Source: Pantoea sp. IMH (GTDB lineage: Bacteria > Pseudomonadota > Gammaproteobacteria > Enterobacterales > Enterobacteriaceae). Taken from it: 64,000 nucleotides of DNA. This document shows positions 42,151 to 53,661 of this stretch, in pieces. Location: contig NZ_JFGT01000005.1 in NCBI RefSeq assembly GCF_000599885.1, positions 744,001-808,000 on the forward strand, given 5' to 3'. The position numbers and the translations under genes are program-made. Position 1 is the first letter of the stretch; each line of letters starts with the position of its first letter. Under the pieces are notes generated by a model. It was not told the origin of the DNA. It saw only the letters and a list, made by a program, of their open reading frames with translations, and did no database searches.

Positions 42151-43155
42151 GTGAAACTGGATGAAATTGCGCGCCTTGCCGGAGTATCGCGCACGACGGC
42201 CAGCTACGTTATCAATGGTAAAGCTAAGCAGTATCGTGTCAGCGACAAAACCGTCGAGAAAGTGATGGCCGTGGTGCGTGAGCATAACTACCACCCAAAT
42301 GCGGTAGCGGCCGGACTTCGCGCCGGGCGAACGCGCTCGATAGGCCTGGTTATTCCCGATCTGGAGAATACCAGCTACACGCGTATTGCTAATTATCTGG
42401 AACGTCAGGCCCGTCAGCGCGGTTATCAGCTGCTTATCGCCTGTTCCGAAGATCAACCTGATAATGAAATGCGCTGCGTTGAACATCTGCTGCAGCGTCA
42501 GGTGGATGCGATTATTGTCTCGACCTCGCTGCCGCCAGAGCATCCTTTTTATCAGCGCTGGATTAACGATCCCCTGCCGATTATCGCGCTGGATCGGGCG
42601 CTCGATCGCGAACATTTTACCAGCGTGGTCGGTGCCGATCAGGACGATGCCGCCATGCTGGCTGCGGAGCTTCGCAAGCAGCCGGTCAACTCGGTGCTTT
42701 TTTTAGGCGCGCTGCCCGAGCTTTCCGTCAGCTTTCTGCGCGAGATGGGGTTCAGGGATGCCTGGAAAGGCGACGAACGACCGCAGACCTTCATCTACGC
42801 TAACAGCTTCGAGCGAACGGCGGCGGCGGCGTTGTTCGAAACCTGGCTGGAAACCCATCCTATGCCTGAAGCGCTTTTCACCACTTCTTTTGGCCTGCTA
42901 CAAGGGGTGATGGACGTTACGCTGAGGCGTGAGGGGCGTCTGCCTGTCGATCTTGCCATCGCCACCTTTGGCGATCATGAGCTGCTGGATTTTCTGGATT
43001 GCCCGGTACTGGCGGTAGGGCAGCGTCACCGGGATGTCGCTGAGCGGGTACTTGAACTGGTGCTGGCCAGCCTTGATGAGCCTAAAAAACCCAAGCCGGG
43101 CTTAACACGCATCCGCCGTAATCTCTATCATCGTGGAAGGTTGAGTCGTCGTTAA
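42151..43155 (+). CDS. cra: Catabolite repressor/activator Cra (FruR)
   Basis: Cra (334 residues, equal to E. coli) is a LacI-family regulator that shifts flux between glycolysis and gluconeogenesis; fructose 1-phosphate releases it from DNA. The N-terminal HTH and hinge ([22 protein letters not shown] ... [21 protein letters not shown]) are almost identical to E. coli, and the sugar-binding core follows from about residue 60. The start is GTG, as in E. coli cra; the upstream ATG at 42133 would add six residues. It is monocistronic with a hairpin terminator. Confidence 0.96.
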   Translation: MKLDEIARLAGVSRTTASYVINGKAKQYRVSDKTVEKVMAVVREHNYHPNAVAAGLRAGRTRSIGLVIPDLENTSYTRIANYLERQARQRGYQLLIACSEDQPDNEMRCVEHLLQRQVDAIIVSTSLPPEHPFYQRWINDPLPIIALDRALDREHFTSVVGADQDDAAMLAAELRKQPVNSVLFLGALPELSVSFLREMGFRDAWKGDERPQTFIYANSFERTAAAALFETWLETHPMPEALFTTSFGLLQGVMDVTLRREGRLPVDLAIATFGDHELLDFLDCPVLAVGQRHRDVAERVLELVLASLDEPKKPKPGLTRIRRNLYHRGRLSRR

Positions 43156-43170
43156 ACTTAAATCCTGATT

Positions 43171-43196
43171 AAAAAGGCAGCCAGGCTGCCTTTTTT
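43171..43196 (+). terminator. Rho-independent terminator after cra
   Basis: AAAAAGGCAG and CTGCCTTTTT pair around CCAGG, 15 bp after the cra stop, ending in six T. Confidence 0.9.
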
Positions 43197-43624
43197 GGTC
43201 GGTATTCTATTTTCCCGTTTTAAATTGGTTTTTTTGATAAATTTAGCGGCAGATAATTTGACGATGTTGCGAAACGTTAAATAAGCGTAAATTAAGGTAA
43301 ATGCAAAAGGCCACAGCTAACTTTTTAAAATTCATGCTGATTAATACAAATTTACATTTAGTCCTGTGCAGTCGCGGCTGGTGCGCCCGGCGCAGCTGCT
43401 GAAATTATTAGGATAGTCCTGAAAATGTCGCGCAGGTCTCAAAGTTGAAGTTATCTTTGTTGCGCGTGGAATGTGATATATTTTTGAGCAATCCTTTAGC
43501 TAGCAAAAAAAAATTACTGCTATTCATCGGTTTATTTTTTATCTCCATTTAAGATCCGCAAAATTTTTATCTCTTAGTGATTTTCCCTGCGTAAGAAATA
43601 ATTCCATTCCGGCTTCGCTGTTGC
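43197..43624. other. Intergenic region before the dcw cluster
   Basis: About 430 bp, AT-rich with many A and T tracts, and no supportable gene on either strand. It lies between the cra terminator and the mra promoter. I saw no repeat or hairpin of note in it. Confidence 0.6.
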
Positions 43625-43654
43625 TTGACAATGTTTTCCTCTGCTCCGTAAACT
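43625..43654 (+). promoter_or_regulatory. Main promoter of the dcw cluster (Pmra)
   Basis: A consensus TTGACA at 43625-43630 is followed after 18 bp by TAAACT at 43649-43654. The start of transcription would fall in or next to the MraZ repeats, so MraZ can block it. Confidence 0.7.
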
Positions 43655-43661
43655 CCCCCGG

Positions 43662-43686
43662 TGGGAATTAGTGGTATAAAGTGGTG
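43662..43686 (+). promoter_or_regulatory. MraZ operator: three TGGNN repeats
   Basis: TGGGA (43662), TGGTA (43672) and TGGTG (43682) recur at exactly 10 bp, with 5-bp spacers, just after Pmra. This is the known MraZ box layout (TGGGN repeats with 5-bp spacers); two of three copies carry T in place of the third G. Confidence 0.7.
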
Positions 43687-43715
43687 AAAAAAGGTAACCG
43701 GAGGGTGAGACTGGC

Positions 43716-44174
43716 ATGTTCCGTGGAGCAACGTTAGTCAATCTCGACAGCAAAGGGCGGCTCGCTGTGCCCACGCGCTATCGCGAAACGCTGATCGAGG
43801 AATCACAGGGGCAAATGGTATGCACCATTGACCTCCGCCAGCCATGCCTGCTGCTTTACACCCTGCCCGAATGGGAAATTATTGAACGTAAGCTGGCTCG
43901 CTTATCCAGCATGAACCCTGAAGAGCGGCGCGTTCAGCGCCTGCTGCTGGGACATGCCAGCGAATGTCAGATGGATAATGCAGGACGGCTGCTGGTCGCG
44001 AATACGCTTCGCCAGCATGCGCACCTGACCAAAGAAGTGATGCTGGTTGGGCAGTTCAATAAGTTTGAGCTGTGGGATGAACAGACCTGGTATCAACAAG
44101 TCAGGGAGGATATTGACGCGGAGCAGTCGACTCAGGAACCGCTTTCTGAGCGTTTGCAGGACTTGTCATTATAG
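43716..44174 (+). CDS. mraZ: Transcriptional regulator MraZ
   Basis: MraZ (152 residues) is a ring-forming DNA-binding protein of the SpoVT/AbrB fold that represses its own promoter and the cluster behind it. It has two tandem SpoVT-AbrB-like motifs: [15 protein letters not shown] near residue 9 and [16 protein letters not shown] near residue 85. It is the first gene of the dcw cluster, two bases before rsmH, and sits right after its operator repeats. Confidence 0.96.
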   Translation: MFRGATLVNLDSKGRLAVPTRYRETLIEESQGQMVCTIDLRQPCLLLYTLPEWEIIERKLARLSSMNPEERRVQRLLLGHASECQMDNAGRLLVANTLRQHAHLTKEVMLVGQFNKFELWDEQTWYQQVREDIDAEQSTQEPLSERLQDLSL

Positions 44175-44176
44175 CT

Positions 44177-45118
44177 ATGCAGGAAAATTTCAAACATACC
44201 ACAGTGCTGTTGGACGAGGCGGTAAAGGGCCTCAATATCCAGCCTGACGGCATCTATATCGATGGCACCTTCGGACGAGGTGGCCATTCGCGACTCATTC
44301 TCTCCCAGTTAGGTGAGCAGGGGCGGCTTTACGCCATTGACCGCGATCCTCAGGCGATTGCGGCAGCCGAAGCGATAACCGATCCCCGCTTTACGATTAT
44401 TCACGGCCCCTTTTCCGCGCTGGCAGAGTATGCCGAAGCGCGGGGCTTAACGGGAAAAATCAACGGGATCCTGCTGGATCTCGGCGTCTCTTCTCCTCAG
44501 CTGGACGATGCCGATCGCGGCTTCTCCTTTATGCGCGACGGGCCGCTGGATATGCGAATGGACCCGACCAGGGGACTTTCTGCCGCCGAATGGCTGCTGC
44601 GGGCTGACGAGAGCGATATCGCATTTGTGCTGAAGACTTTTGGCGAAGAGCGTTTTGCTAAACGTATCGCCAGAGCGATCGTGGAGCGCAATCGTGAGCA
44701 GCCAATGACCCGTACCAAAGAGCTGGCCGATGTGATTTATGCGGCCACGCCGGTAAAGGATAAGTTTAAGCATCCGGCCACCCGCAGTTTTCAGGCCATC
44801 CGTATCTGGATAAACAGTGAGCTGGAAGAGATTGAGCAGGCGCTGAAAGGCGCGCTCACCGCGCTGGCACCGGAAGGACGGCTTTCGGTGATCAGCTTCC
44901 ATTCCCTTGAAGACCGTATTGTGAAACGGTTTATGCGCGAGCAGAGTCGCGGTCCGCAGGTGCCAGCCGGTATTCCGCTGACCGAAGCGCAGCTCAGCAA
45001 GCTGGGCGGGCGCCAGCTCAAAGCGCTGGGCAAAATGATGCCCGGCGAGGCGGAGGTCGCGGAGAACCCCCGCGCCCGCAGCTCCGTACTGAGAATTGCT
45101 GAGAGGACGGCGTCGTGA
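44177..45118 (+). CDS. rsmH: 16S rRNA (cytosine(1402)-N4)-methyltransferase
   Basis: RsmH (MraW, 313 residues) methylates N4 of C1402 in the decoding centre of 16S rRNA with SAM. The methyltransferase core has [14 protein letters not shown] (about 28-41), AIDRDPQAI (about 55-63) and the catalytic-loop region [18 protein letters not shown] (about 101-118). [13 protein letters not shown] is the C-terminal signature. Its stop overlaps the ftsL GTG by four bases. Confidence 0.97.
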   Translation: MQENFKHTTVLLDEAVKGLNIQPDGIYIDGTFGRGGHSRLILSQLGEQGRLYAIDRDPQAIAAAEAITDPRFTIIHGPFSALAEYAEARGLTGKINGILLDLGVSSPQLDDADRGFSFMRDGPLDMRMDPTRGLSAAEWLLRADESDIAFVLKTFGEERFAKRIARAIVERNREQPMTRTKELADVIYAATPVKDKFKHPATRSFQAIRIWINSELEEIEQALKGALTALAPEGRLSVISFHSLEDRIVKRFMREQSRGPQVPAGIPLTEAQLSKLGGRQLKALGKMMPGEAEVAENPRARSSVLRIAERTAS

Positions 45119-45435
45119 CAGGCAACGAACGGCATAGCTTACCGGGCGCGATCGCAGAAGATATTCTGCGTCATGGCAAAATCCCGCTGATCCTGGCCGT
45201 TGCGGTGACGGTTTCCGCCGTGCTGGTGGTGACCACGGCGCATAAAACCCGTCTGCTTACCGCCCAGCGTGAACAGCTGGTACTGGAAAGGGATGCGCTG
45301 GACATTGAATGGCGCAACCTGATTCTGGAAGAGAATGCCCTCGGCGATCATAGCCGGGTTGAGAGGACGGCAACGGATAAACTGCAAATGCAGCATGTCG
45401 ATCCATCGCAGGAAAATATCGTGGTACAGCCATAA
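45115..45435 (+). CDS. ftsL: Cell division protein FtsL
   Basis: FtsL (106 residues) is a bitopic divisome protein that forms the FtsQLB complex and activates FtsWI. It has a short cytoplasmic tail, one membrane helix (about 23-43) and a periplasmic coiled coil (about 46-80), where the stretch [18 protein letters not shown] is identical to E. coli. The start is GTG within GTGA; an in-frame stop lies just upstream, so no longer form is possible. It lacks about 15 N-terminal residues present in E. coli FtsL. Confidence 0.95.
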   Translation: MTGNERHSLPGAIAEDILRHGKIPLILAVAVTVSAVLVVTTAHKTRLLTAQREQLVLERDALDIEWRNLILEENALGDHSRVERTATDKLQMQHVDPSQENIVVQP

Positions 45436-45443
45436 GAGACGGA

Positions 45444-47219
45444 ATGAAAGCCGCAACCAAGACGCAGAAGTTAAAACGCCAGGAGAATCAGGCCAGCTTT
45501 GTTAGCTGGCGTTTTGCGTTGTTATGCGGCTGCATTTTCATTGCGCTTGCCGCGCTGCTTTCCCGGGTAGCCTGGCTTCAGGTTGTCAGCCCCGACAGGC
45601 TGGTACGGGAAGGGGATATGCGTTCTCTTCGCGTACAGGCAGTGCCGACCGCGCGCGGTATGATCACCGATCGGGCAGGCCGGCCGCTGGCGGTCAGCGT
45701 GCCGGTAAATGCCATTTGGGCCGACCCGAAAGAGTTGCATGATAAGGGCGGGATTACCCTCGACAGCCGCTGGAAAGCATTATCAGATGCTTTATCCATT
45801 CCGCTCGATCAGCTTGCCGCCCGCGTTAACGCCAACCCCAAAGGCCGCTTCGTTTATCTTGCCCGTCAGGTCAATCCCGCTATTGGCGACTACATCAAAA
45901 AACTGAAGCTGCCGGGCATTCATCTGCGGCAGGAATCCCGCCGTTACTATCCCGCAGGGCAGGTCACTTCACATCTGATCGGTTTTACCAATATCGACGG
46001 CCAGGGCATTGAAGGTGTTGAAAAAAGCTTCGATAAATGGCTGACCGGCCAGCCTGGCGAACGAACGGTACGTAAAGATCGCTATGGCCGGGTGATTGAA
46101 GATATCTCTTCCGTAGACAGCCGTGCCGCGCACAATCTTGCGCTCAGCATTGATGAACGGTTGCAGGCGCTGGTCTACCGTGAACTGAACAATGCCGTCG
46201 CCTTTAACAAGGCGGAGTCCGGTACGGCGGTTCTGGTCGATGTGAATACCGGCGAGGTACTGGCGATGGCCAACAGTCCCGCCTATAACCCGAACAATCT
46301 CAGCGGCACCCCCAAAGACGTCATGCGTAATCGTGCTATCACCGATATTTTTGAACCCGGTTCTACGGTGAAACCGATGGTGGTGATGACCGCACTTCAA
46401 CGTGGCGTGGTGAAAGAAAATACCGTTCTGAATACCGTGCCGTATCGCGTTAACGGTCATGAGATTAAAGACGTGGCGCGCTATAACGAACTAACCCTGA
46501 CCGGGGTTCTGCAGAAATCGAGTAACGTCGGTGTTTCAAAGCTGGCGTTAGCGATGCCATCCTCAGCGCTGGTAGAAACTTACTCGCGCTTTGGATTGGG
46601 TAAGGCGACCAATTTGGGGTTGGTCGGAGAAAGTAGTGGCTTATATCCTCAAAAACAACGGTGGTCTGACATAGAGAGGGCCACCTTCTCTTTCGGCTAT
46701 GGGCTGATGGTAACGCCGTTACAATTAGCGCGAGTCTACGCCACGATCGGCAGCTATGGCATTTTGCGCCCGCTTTCGATCACCAAGGTTGATCCGCCAG
46801 TCGCGGGTCAGCGCGCTTTCCCTGAACACGTTGTGCGTACCGTCATGCATATGATGGAAAGCGTCGCCCTGCCGGGCGGCGGGGGCGTGAAAGCCGCCAT
46901 CAAAGGCTACCGCATTGCGATCAAAACCGGGACAGCGAAAAAGGTCGGGCCTGACGGAAAATACGTCAATAAATATATCGCCTATACGGCGGGCGTTGCG
47001 CCCGCGAGCCGTCCCCGTTTTGCGCTGGTCGTGGTAATTAACGATCCTCAGGGCGGCAAATATTATGGCGGCGCCGTATCCGCCCCTGTTTTTGGCGCGA
47101 TCATGGGAGGCGTACTGCGTACCATGAATATTGAGCCTGATGCACTGCCTCCAGCGGTTCCGGTGGAGAACAACGAAAAAATAGTTAACAGAAGTGAGGG
47201 ATCGAGTGACCGATCGTAA
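45444..47219 (+). CDS. ftsI: Peptidoglycan D,D-transpeptidase FtsI (PBP3)
   Basis: FtsI (591 residues) cross-links septal peptidoglycan and is a main beta-lactam target. One membrane helix (about 23-41) is followed by the pedestal domain and the transpeptidase. The active-site motifs are at E. coli positions: Ser307 in STVKP, Ser359-Ser-Asn in KSSNVG, and Lys494 in KTGT. The last residues overlap the murE start by 14 bases. No resistance-type insertion after residue 333 is seen. Confidence 0.98.
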   Translation: MKAATKTQKLKRQENQASFVSWRFALLCGCIFIALAALLSRVAWLQVVSPDRLVREGDMRSLRVQAVPTARGMITDRAGRPLAVSVPVNAIWADPKELHDKGGITLDSRWKALSDALSIPLDQLAARVNANPKGRFVYLARQVNPAIGDYIKKLKLPGIHLRQESRRYYPAGQVTSHLIGFTNIDGQGIEGVEKSFDKWLTGQPGERTVRKDRYGRVIEDISSVDSRAAHNLALSIDERLQALVYRELNNAVAFNKAESGTAVLVDVNTGEVLAMANSPAYNPNNLSGTPKDVMRNRAITDIFEPGSTVKPMVVMTALQRGVVKENTVLNTVPYRVNGHEIKDVARYNELTLTGVLQKSSNVGVSKLALAMPSSALVETYSRFGLGKATNLGLVGESSGLYPQKQRWSDIERATFSFGYGLMVTPLQLARVYATIGSYGILRPLSITKVDPPVAGQRAFPEHVVRTVMHMMESVALPGGGGVKAAIKGYRIAIKTGTAKKVGPDGKYVNKYIAYTAGVAPASRPRFALVVVINDPQGGKYYGGAVSAPVFGAIMGGVLRTMNIEPDALPPAVPVENNEKIVNRSEGSSDRS

Positions 47220-48693
47220 CCTGCGCGAACTGCTGGCCCCCTGGGTGCCTGGCGCACCTTCGCTGCCGCTTAAAGAGATGATCCTGGACAGCCGCGTGGC
47301 GGCTTCAGGCGACCTGTTTGTGGCGCTTAAAGGCCATGTGGCTGACGGCCGCCGTTTTATCCCCCAGGCGATAGCTCAGGGCGTGGCAGCCGTGATTGCC
47401 GATGCAGAAGGCGAAGCAGAAGATGGTCAGATCGTCATGATGCATGGCGTGCCGGTCATTTACCTGGCACAGCTCTCCCAGCGTCTTTCCGCGCTGGCGG
47501 GGCGTTTTTATCACCAGCCTGGCGAAAAGCTGAAGCTCGTTGGGGTGACCGGCACTAACGGTAAAACTACCACGACTCAGCTGCTGGCTCAGTGGGCGAC
47601 CTTGCTGGGTGAAACCGGTGCAGTGATGGGGACGGTTGGCAATGGCCTTTATGGTCAGCTCGCGCCGGCGGAGAACACAACCGGCTCAGCGGTAGACGTC
47701 CAGCACACTCTTAATGCGCTGGTTGAACAGGGCGCTACCCTCGCCGCGATGGAGATCTCCTCTCACGGTCTGGTGCAGCACCGCGTCGCCGCGCTGCCTT
47801 TTGCCGCTGCTGTTTATACCAACCTGAGCCGGGATCATCTGGATTACCACGGTGATATGGCGCGCTACGAAGCCGCGAAATGGCTGCTCTTTTCAGAGCA
47901 TCATGTCGGGCAGGCGATTATCAACGCCGATGATGAGGTGGGTCGTCGCTGGCTGGAGAAGCTGCCGGATGCGGTTGCCGTTACCATGGAAAATAACCTT
48001 CAGCCTGGCTGCCATGGCCGCTGGCTGAAAGCGACAGAGGTGGATTATCACGATAATGGTGCGACGATCCGCTTCAGCTCCAGCTGGGGCGAGGGAGAAA
48101 TCAACAGCCGGCTGATGGGTGCCTTCAACGTCAGCAATCTGTTGGTCGCGCTGGCCACGCTGCTGGCGCTGGGCTATCCGCTCCCCTCACTGATGGCGTC
48201 CGCCAGCCAGCTCCAGCCGGTCACCGGCCGCATGGAAGTGTTCAGCGCGCCTGGCAAACCGACCGTGGTAGTGGATTATGCCCATACGCCAGATGCGCTT
48301 GAAAAAGCGCTGGCGGCGGCACGTCTTCACTGTAAAGGGCAGTTATGGTGCCTATTTGGCTGCGGCGGCGATCGTGATAAAGGCAAACGCCCGCTGATGG
48401 GCGCGATTGCCGAACAGTTCTCCGATATCGTTGTTATTACCGATGATAATCCACGCAGTGAAGATCCGGCGGCCATTGTCGCGGATATATTAACAGGCCT
48501 GCTTGATGCCGGACGCGCCCGCGTGGTTTCTGGACGGGCGCAAGCGGTCACCAGCGCAGTAATGCAGGCGAAGGAAGGCGATTTTGTTCTGGTGGCGGGA
48601 AAAGGTCACGAAGATTATCAGATTATCGGTAACCGCCGCCTCGACTATTCCGACCGGATGACGGTCGCTCGTCTGCTGGGGGTGATGGCATGA
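47206..48693 (+). CDS. murE: UDP-MurNAc-L-Ala-D-Glu:meso-diaminopimelate ligase
   Basis: MurE (495 residues, as E. coli) adds meso-diaminopimelate to the peptidoglycan precursor. The P-loop is [13 protein letters not shown] (about 111-123). The meso-DAP selectivity motif DNPR is present in [10 protein letters not shown] (about 411-420), and the carbamylated-lysine region lies in [12 protein letters not shown] choose the GTG at 47206, giving [10 protein letters not shown] behind GTGAGGG; the upstream frame extends four codons without a good site. It overlaps murF by ATGA. Confidence 0.97.
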   Translation: MTDRNLRELLAPWVPGAPSLPLKEMILDSRVAASGDLFVALKGHVADGRRFIPQAIAQGVAAVIADAEGEAEDGQIVMMHGVPVIYLAQLSQRLSALAGRFYHQPGEKLKLVGVTGTNGKTTTTQLLAQWATLLGETGAVMGTVGNGLYGQLAPAENTTGSAVDVQHTLNALVEQGATLAAMEISSHGLVQHRVAALPFAAAVYTNLSRDHLDYHGDMARYEAAKWLLFSEHHVGQAIINADDEVGRRWLEKLPDAVAVTMENNLQPGCHGRWLKATEVDYHDNGATIRFSSSWGEGEINSRLMGAFNVSNLLVALATLLALGYPLPSLMASASQLQPVTGRMEVFSAPGKPTVVVDYAHTPDALEKALAAARLHCKGQLWCLFGCGGDRDKGKRPLMGAIAEQFSDIVVITDDNPRSEDPAAIVADILTGLLDAGRARVVSGRAQAVTSAVMQAKEGDFVLVAGKGHEDYQIIGNRRLDYSDRMTVARLLGVMA

Positions 48694-50051
48694 TCGCGCT
48701 TTCTCTCAAAACGCTTGCTGATATCACTGGTGGCGAACTCGTTGGCGGCGATCTGATCTTTTCAGACGTCACGACAGATACCCGTCACGTCAGCGCTGGC
48801 TGCCTGTTTATCGCCCTGAAAGGCGAGCGTTTTGACGCTCACCGGTTCGTGGGTGATGCCATTGCCGCCGGTTCGTCGGCTCTATTGGTGAGTGAGCACT
48901 TACCTGTAGCTGTTCCGCAGGTGATTGTTGCCGATACGCGTATTGCGCTTGGCCAGCTGGCTGGCTGGGTACGTCAGCACTCTCCTGCGCGCGTGGTCGG
49001 GCTTACCGGTTCGTCCGGCAAGACCTCCGTCAAGGAGATGACCGCTGCGATCCTGCGGGAATGCGGTGAAACGCTCTATACCGCAGGCAACCTGAATAAC
49101 GATATCGGCGTGCCGCTGACCCTGCTGCGGCTGACCGAAAAGCATCAGTATGCGGTGATCGAACTGGGTGCCAACCACCAGGGCGAAATCGCCTATACGA
49201 CGGCGCTTGCCCGTCCGGAATCGGCGCTGGTCAATAACCTGGCCGCCGCCCATCTTGAAGGTTTCGGTTCGCTGGCCGGCGTGGCGAAGGCGAAAGGGGA
49301 AATTTTTCAGGGGCTGCCCGATAGCGGCACTGCCATTCTCAATGCGGACAGTAACGACTGGCCGCACTGGCAGACGATGCTGCAGGGCAAAAGAGTCTGG
49401 CGTTTTTCGCCGGATGCCCAGGCGGGCGTGGATTTCTCGGCGCAGAATGTGACGATGAGCGCTGGCGGGACTCAATTTACTCTGCACACTCCAGCGGGCG
49501 TGGTCGATATCACGTTGCCGCTGCCGGGTCGTCATAATATCGCCAATGCGCTGGCTGCCGCCGCACTGGCGCTGGCAGTCGATGCGCCACTGAGCGCCAT
49601 CCAGAAAGGGCTTTCCGCACTGAAAGCGGTGCCAGGCCGCCTTTTCCCCATCGCGCTGGCAGAAGGCAAACTGATTATTGATGACAGCTATAACGCCAAC
49701 GTCGGTTCAATGACCGCTGCGGCTCAGGTACTGGCGGAGATGCCGGGTTACCGCGTCATGGTCGTGGGCGATATGGCTGAACTGGGTGATGAGGCGAAAG
49801 CCTGCCACCGGGAAGTGGGCGAGGCCGCGCGCCTGGCCGGAATTGATAAGGTGCTGAGCGTCGGTACCCTGAGCAAACTGATCGGTGATGCCAGCGGAGT
49901 CGGCGAACATTTCACTGATAAAACCGCCGTGACAGAGCGTCTACAGACGCTGCTTGCGGCACATCCTCATATCACCGTGTTAGTTAAAGGTTCACGTAGT
50001 GCCGCCATGGAGCAGGTAGTACAGAGCTTACAGGAGAAAGGAACATGTTAG
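48690..50051 (+). CDS. murF: UDP-MurNAc-tripeptide:D-Ala-D-Ala ligase
   Basis: MurF (453 residues) adds D-Ala-D-Ala to complete the cytoplasmic pentapeptide precursor. The ATP site is [14 protein letters not shown] (about 106-119), and the central-domain signature EXGANHXGEI appears as [27 protein letters not shown] and [11 protein letters not shown] mark the later Mur-ligase motifs. It overlaps murE by ATGA and mraY by seven bases. Confidence 0.97.
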   Translation: MIALSLKTLADITGGELVGGDLIFSDVTTDTRHVSAGCLFIALKGERFDAHRFVGDAIAAGSSALLVSEHLPVAVPQVIVADTRIALGQLAGWVRQHSPARVVGLTGSSGKTSVKEMTAAILRECGETLYTAGNLNNDIGVPLTLLRLTEKHQYAVIELGANHQGEIAYTTALARPESALVNNLAAAHLEGFGSLAGVAKAKGEIFQGLPDSGTAILNADSNDWPHWQTMLQGKRVWRFSPDAQAGVDFSAQNVTMSAGGTQFTLHTPAGVVDITLPLPGRHNIANALAAAALALAVDAPLSAIQKGLSALKAVPGRLFPIALAEGKLIIDDSYNANVGSMTAAAQVLAEMPGYRVMVVGDMAELGDEAKACHREVGEAARLAGIDKVLSVGTLSKLIGDASGVGEHFTDKTAVTERLQTLLAAHPHITVLVKGSRSAAMEQVVQSLQEKGTC

Positions 50052-51127
50052 TCTGGCTGGCCGAGCATCTGGTCACATTTTATTCCGGCTTTAACGTCTT
50101 TTCCTATCTGACGTTTCGCGCCATCGTCAGCCTGCTGACTGCCCTTTTTATCTCACTGTGGATGGGGCCGCGTATGATCGCCCGTCTTCAGGAAATGTCC
50201 TTTGGCCAGGTTGTGCGTAACGACGGTCCTGAGTCTCATTTCAGCAAGCGCGGCACGCCGACGATGGGGGGAATTATGATCCTCTTCTCCATCACCGTGT
50301 CGGTACTGATGTGGGCCTATCCTTCGAATCCTTACGTCTGGTGCGTACTCTTTGTGCTGGTGGGCTACGGCATTATTGGTTTTATCGACGATTACCGGAA
50401 AGTTGTCCGTAAAGATACTAAGGGCCTGATTGCCCGCTGGAAATATTTCTGGCAGTCGGTCATCGCGCTGGGCGTTGCCTTCGTGATGTACATGATTGGC
50501 AAAGATACGCCTGCGACCGAGCTGGTGGTGCCGTTTTTCAAAGATATTATGCCGCAGCTTGGCCTGCTCTATCTCCTGCTGGCCTACTTTGTGATTGTCG
50601 GCACCAGTAATGCAGTTAACCTGACCGACGGGCTGGATGGGCTGGCGATCATGCCGACCGTGTTCGTGGCGGCCGGTTTTGCGCTGGTGGCCTGGGCAAC
50701 CGGTAACATGAATTTCGCGAGCTATCTGCACATTCCTTATCTGCGTCACGCCGGCGAACTGGTCATCGTCTGTACCGCCATTGTCGGCGCAGGCCTGGGT
50801 TTTCTCTGGTTTAACACCTATCCGGCTCAGGTATTTATGGGCGATGTGGGCTCGCTGGCCCTTGGCGGCGCGCTTGGCACTATCGCGGTGCTGCTGCGTC
50901 AGGAGTTTCTGCTGGTGATCATGGGGGGCGTGTTCGTTGTGGAAACGCTGTCGGTGATCCTGCAGGTAGGATCGTTCAAGCTGCGCGGCCAGCGCATTTT
51001 TCGCATGGCGCCTATTCATCACCACTATGAACTGAAGGGCTGGCCGGAACCGCGCGTCATTGTGCGCTTCTGGATTATTTCGCTGATGCTGGTGCTGATT
51101 GGCCTGGCAACGCTCAAGGTACGGTAA
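50045..51127 (+). CDS. mraY: Phospho-MurNAc-pentapeptide transferase MraY
   Basis: MraY (360 residues) moves phospho-MurNAc-pentapeptide onto undecaprenyl phosphate to give lipid I. It is a ten-helix membrane protein. The aspartate-rich catalytic loops FIDDYRK (about 114-120) and [10 protein letters not shown] (about 191-200), the FMGDVGS segment and the histidine cluster in [13 protein letters not shown] are all conserved. Confidence 0.98.
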   Translation: MLVWLAEHLVTFYSGFNVFSYLTFRAIVSLLTALFISLWMGPRMIARLQEMSFGQVVRNDGPESHFSKRGTPTMGGIMILFSITVSVLMWAYPSNPYVWCVLFVLVGYGIIGFIDDYRKVVRKDTKGLIARWKYFWQSVIALGVAFVMYMIGKDTPATELVVPFFKDIMPQLGLLYLLLAYFVIVGTSNAVNLTDGLDGLAIMPTVFVAAGFALVAWATGNMNFASYLHIPYLRHAGELVIVCTAIVGAGLGFLWFNTYPAQVFMGDVGSLALGGALGTIAVLLRQEFLLVIMGGVFVVETLSVILQVGSFKLRGQRIFRMAPIHHHYELKGWPEPRVIVRFWIISLMLVLIGLATLKVR

Positions 51128-51130
51128 ACA

Positions 51131-52447
51131 ATGGCTGATTATCAGGGTAAAAAAGTTGTCATTATCGGGCTGGGGCTCACCGGCCTCTCCTGCGTTGATT
51201 TCTTTTTGGCGCGCGGCGTTACGCCACGCGTGATGGATACCCGGGTCGTACCGCCAGGCGTCGAAAAGCTGCCAGCCAACGTGGAACGCTGGCTGGGCTC
51301 GCTGAACGACGACTGGCTGCTCAGCGCCGATTTGATTGTCGCCAGCCCCGGTATGGCGCTGGCGCATCCTGCGCTGATGGCGGCGGCAGATGCCGGCGTT
51401 GAGATCGTCGGCGATATCGAACTCTTCTGCCGCGAAGCGCAGGCACCCATTGTCGCCATCACAGGTTCAAACGGTAAAAGCACGGTGACCACGCTGGTGG
51501 GCGAAATGGCAAAAGCCGCTGGCTGGCAGGTGGGCGTGGGCGGCAATATTGGCCTGCCAGCGCTGATGCTGCTGGATCAGCCCGCGCAGCTTTATGTGCT
51601 GGAATTGTCCAGTTTTCAGCTGGAAACCACCTACAGCCTTCAGGCTGCGGCGGCAACGATCCTCAACGTCAGCGAAGATCATATGGATCGCTATCCGCTT
51701 GGCATGCAGCAGTACCGGGCGGCCAAACTGCGCGTCTATGAGCAGGCTTCCGTGTGCGTGGTCAATGCTGACGACGCCATGACCATGCCGGTTCGCGGCG
51801 CGGACAAGCGTTGCATCAGCTTTGGGGTGGACGTGGGCGATTATCATCTTAACCGGCAGCAGGGCAGTACCTGGCTGCGGGTGAAGGGCGAAAAAGTCCT
51901 GAACACGGACGAAATGAAGCTCGTGGGCCAGCACAACTATACAAACGCGCTGGCGGCACTGGCGCTGGCGGACGCGGCTGGTCTGCCGCGCTCGTCCAGC
52001 CTGAAGGCGCTGACATCCTTTACGGGACTGGCGCATCGCTTTCAGCTTGTCCGGGAGCACAACGGCGTGCGCTGGATTAACGACTCGAAGGCCACTAACG
52101 TCGGCAGTACAGAAGCGGCGCTGAGCGGGCTGCAGGTAAAAGGCAGGCTCTGGCTGCTACTGGGCGGTGACGGCAAATCAGCCGACTTCAGCCCGCTGGC
52201 ACCTTATCTGCAAAATGACAGCGTGCGGCCCTACTGCTTTGGGCGCGACGGTGATGCGCTGGCGGCACTACGGCCAGACGTCGCCGTTCGTACTGCCACA
52301 ATGCGTGAGGCCATGCAGCAGATCGCCGCTCAGGTAGCGCCGGGCGATATGGTTCTGCTTTCGCCAGCCTGTGCCAGCCTCGATCAGTTTAAGAATTTTG
52401 AGCAGCGCGGTGAAATCTTCACGCAGCTGGCTAAGGAGCTCGGCTGA
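51131..52447 (+). CDS. murD: UDP-MurNAc-L-alanine:D-glutamate ligase
   Basis: MurD (438 residues) adds D-glutamate to UDP-MurNAc-L-Ala. The N-terminal Rossmann-like domain starts [14 protein letters not shown]. The P-loop [12 protein letters not shown] lies at about 112-123 and the central [11 protein letters not shown] follows. C-terminal INDSKATN and [17 protein letters not shown] are typical. The start is three bases after mraY; the TGA overlaps the ftsW ATG by one base. Confidence 0.97.
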   Translation: MADYQGKKVVIIGLGLTGLSCVDFFLARGVTPRVMDTRVVPPGVEKLPANVERWLGSLNDDWLLSADLIVASPGMALAHPALMAAADAGVEIVGDIELFCREAQAPIVAITGSNGKSTVTTLVGEMAKAAGWQVGVGGNIGLPALMLLDQPAQLYVLELSSFQLETTYSLQAAAATILNVSEDHMDRYPLGMQQYRAAKLRVYEQASVCVVNADDAMTMPVRGADKRCISFGVDVGDYHLNRQQGSTWLRVKGEKVLNTDEMKLVGQHNYTNALAALALADAAGLPRSSSLKALTSFTGLAHRFQLVREHNGVRWINDSKATNVGSTEAALSGLQVKGRLWLLLGGDGKSADFSPLAPYLQNDSVRPYCFGRDGDALAALRPDVAVRTATMREAMQQIAAQVAPGDMVLLSPACASLDQFKNFEQRGEIFTQLAKELG

Positions 52448-53661
52448 TGAGGATCATTGGCGCAGCCCTGGCGGGTGGGATCACGAATCGTCTGAAAGAG
52501 TGGGTGATGGGCTCTCGCGAAAGCGACGACAGCGTCATGATTCTCTATGATCGCACGCTGCTCTGGCTCACCCTCGGCCTGGCGATTATTGGCTTTGTGA
52601 TGGTGACGTCGGCGTCAATGCCGGTAGGACAGCGTCTTTCCGAAGATCCGTTCTATTTCGCCAAGCGTGATGCTTTTTATCTGGTGCTGGCGTTTTGTAT
52701 GTCGCTGGTCACGCTGCGCATCCCGATGGCTTTCTGGCAGCGCTACAGCAATATCATGCTGCTGGTTACGGTCTGTATGCTGCTTATTGTGCTGGTCGTC
52801 GGCAGTTCCGTTAACGGCGCCTCACGCTGGATTGCGTTGGGTCCGCTGCGCATCCAGCCCGCCGAGCTGTCGAAGCTGTCGCTGTTCTGCTACCTGGCGA
52901 GCTATCTGGTGCGCAAGGTAGATGAAGTCCGCAATAACTTCTGGGGCTTCTGTAAGCCGATGGGCGTGATGGTAGTGCTGGCGGTGCTGCTGCTGGCTCA
53001 GCCTGATCTGGGGACCGTGGTGGTGCTGTTTGTCACCACGCTGGCGATGCTGTTTCTCGCAGGTGCCAAGCTCTGGCAGTTTCTGGCAATTATCGGCTCC
53101 GGTATTTTCGCCGTTTGCCTGCTGATCATCGCTGAACCCTACCGTATGCGCCGCGTGACTTCTTTCTGGAATCCCTGGGAAGATCCGTTTGGCAGCGGTT
53201 ACCAGCTTACCCAGTCGCTGATGGCCTTTGGCCGTGGGGAATTCTGGGGGCAGGGGCTGGGGAATTCAGTGCAGAAACTGGAATATTTACCGGAGGCGCA
53301 CACTGACTTTATCTTCTCCATTATTGGGGAAGAACTGGGTTATATCGGTGTGGTTTTCGCCCTGTTGATGGTATTCTTCGTCGCTTTTCGCGCGATGTCC
53401 ATTGGCCGCCGGGCGCTGGAGATGGATCAGCGGTTTGCCGGCTTTCTGGGCTGCTCAATCGGTATCTGGTTTAGCTTTCAGGCGCTGGTCAATGTTGGCG
53501 CGGCGGCGGGCATGCTGCCAACCAAAGGGTTAACGCTGCCGCTGATCAGCTACGGTGGTTCGAGTTTGATTATCATGTCAACCGCCATCGTTTTTTTGCT
53601 GCGTATAGATTATGAAACGCGCCTGGCCAGAGCGCAGGCGTTTACGAGAGGTGGTCGATGA
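52447..53661 (+). CDS. ftsW: Septal peptidoglycan glycosyltransferase FtsW
   Basis: FtsW (404 residues) is a SEDS-family polymerase that works with FtsI at the septum. About ten membrane helices are visible. The SEDS motif around [10 protein letters not shown] and the conserved aspartate region [17 protein letters not shown] appears as [31 protein letters not shown] is the C-terminal signature. It overlaps murG by ATGA. Confidence 0.97.
   Translation: MRIIGAALAGGITNRLKEWVMGSRESDDSVMILYDRTLLWLTLGLAIIGFVMVTSASMPVGQRLSEDPFYFAKRDAFYLVLAFCMSLVTLRIPMAFWQRYSNIMLLVTVCMLLIVLVVGSSVNGASRWIALGPLRIQPAELSKLSLFCYLASYLVRKVDEVRNNFWGFCKPMGVMVVLAVLLLAQPDLGTVVVLFVTTLAMLFLAGAKLWQFLAIIGSGIFAVCLLIIAEPYRMRRVTSFWNPWEDPFGSGYQLTQSLMAFGRGEFWGQGLGNSVQKLEYLPEAHTDFIFSIIGEELGYIGVVFALLMVFFVAFRAMSIGRRALEMDQRFAGFLGCSIGIWFSFQALVNVGAAAGMLPTKGLTLPLISYGGSSLIIMSTAIVFLLRIDYETRLARAQAFTRGGR

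Noticed and set aside
50153-51367. 404-codon open frame on the minus strand opposite mraY
   Set aside because: It is a mirror of a well-conserved gene: composition is His/Gln/Arg-rich, with no domain and no ribosome site.
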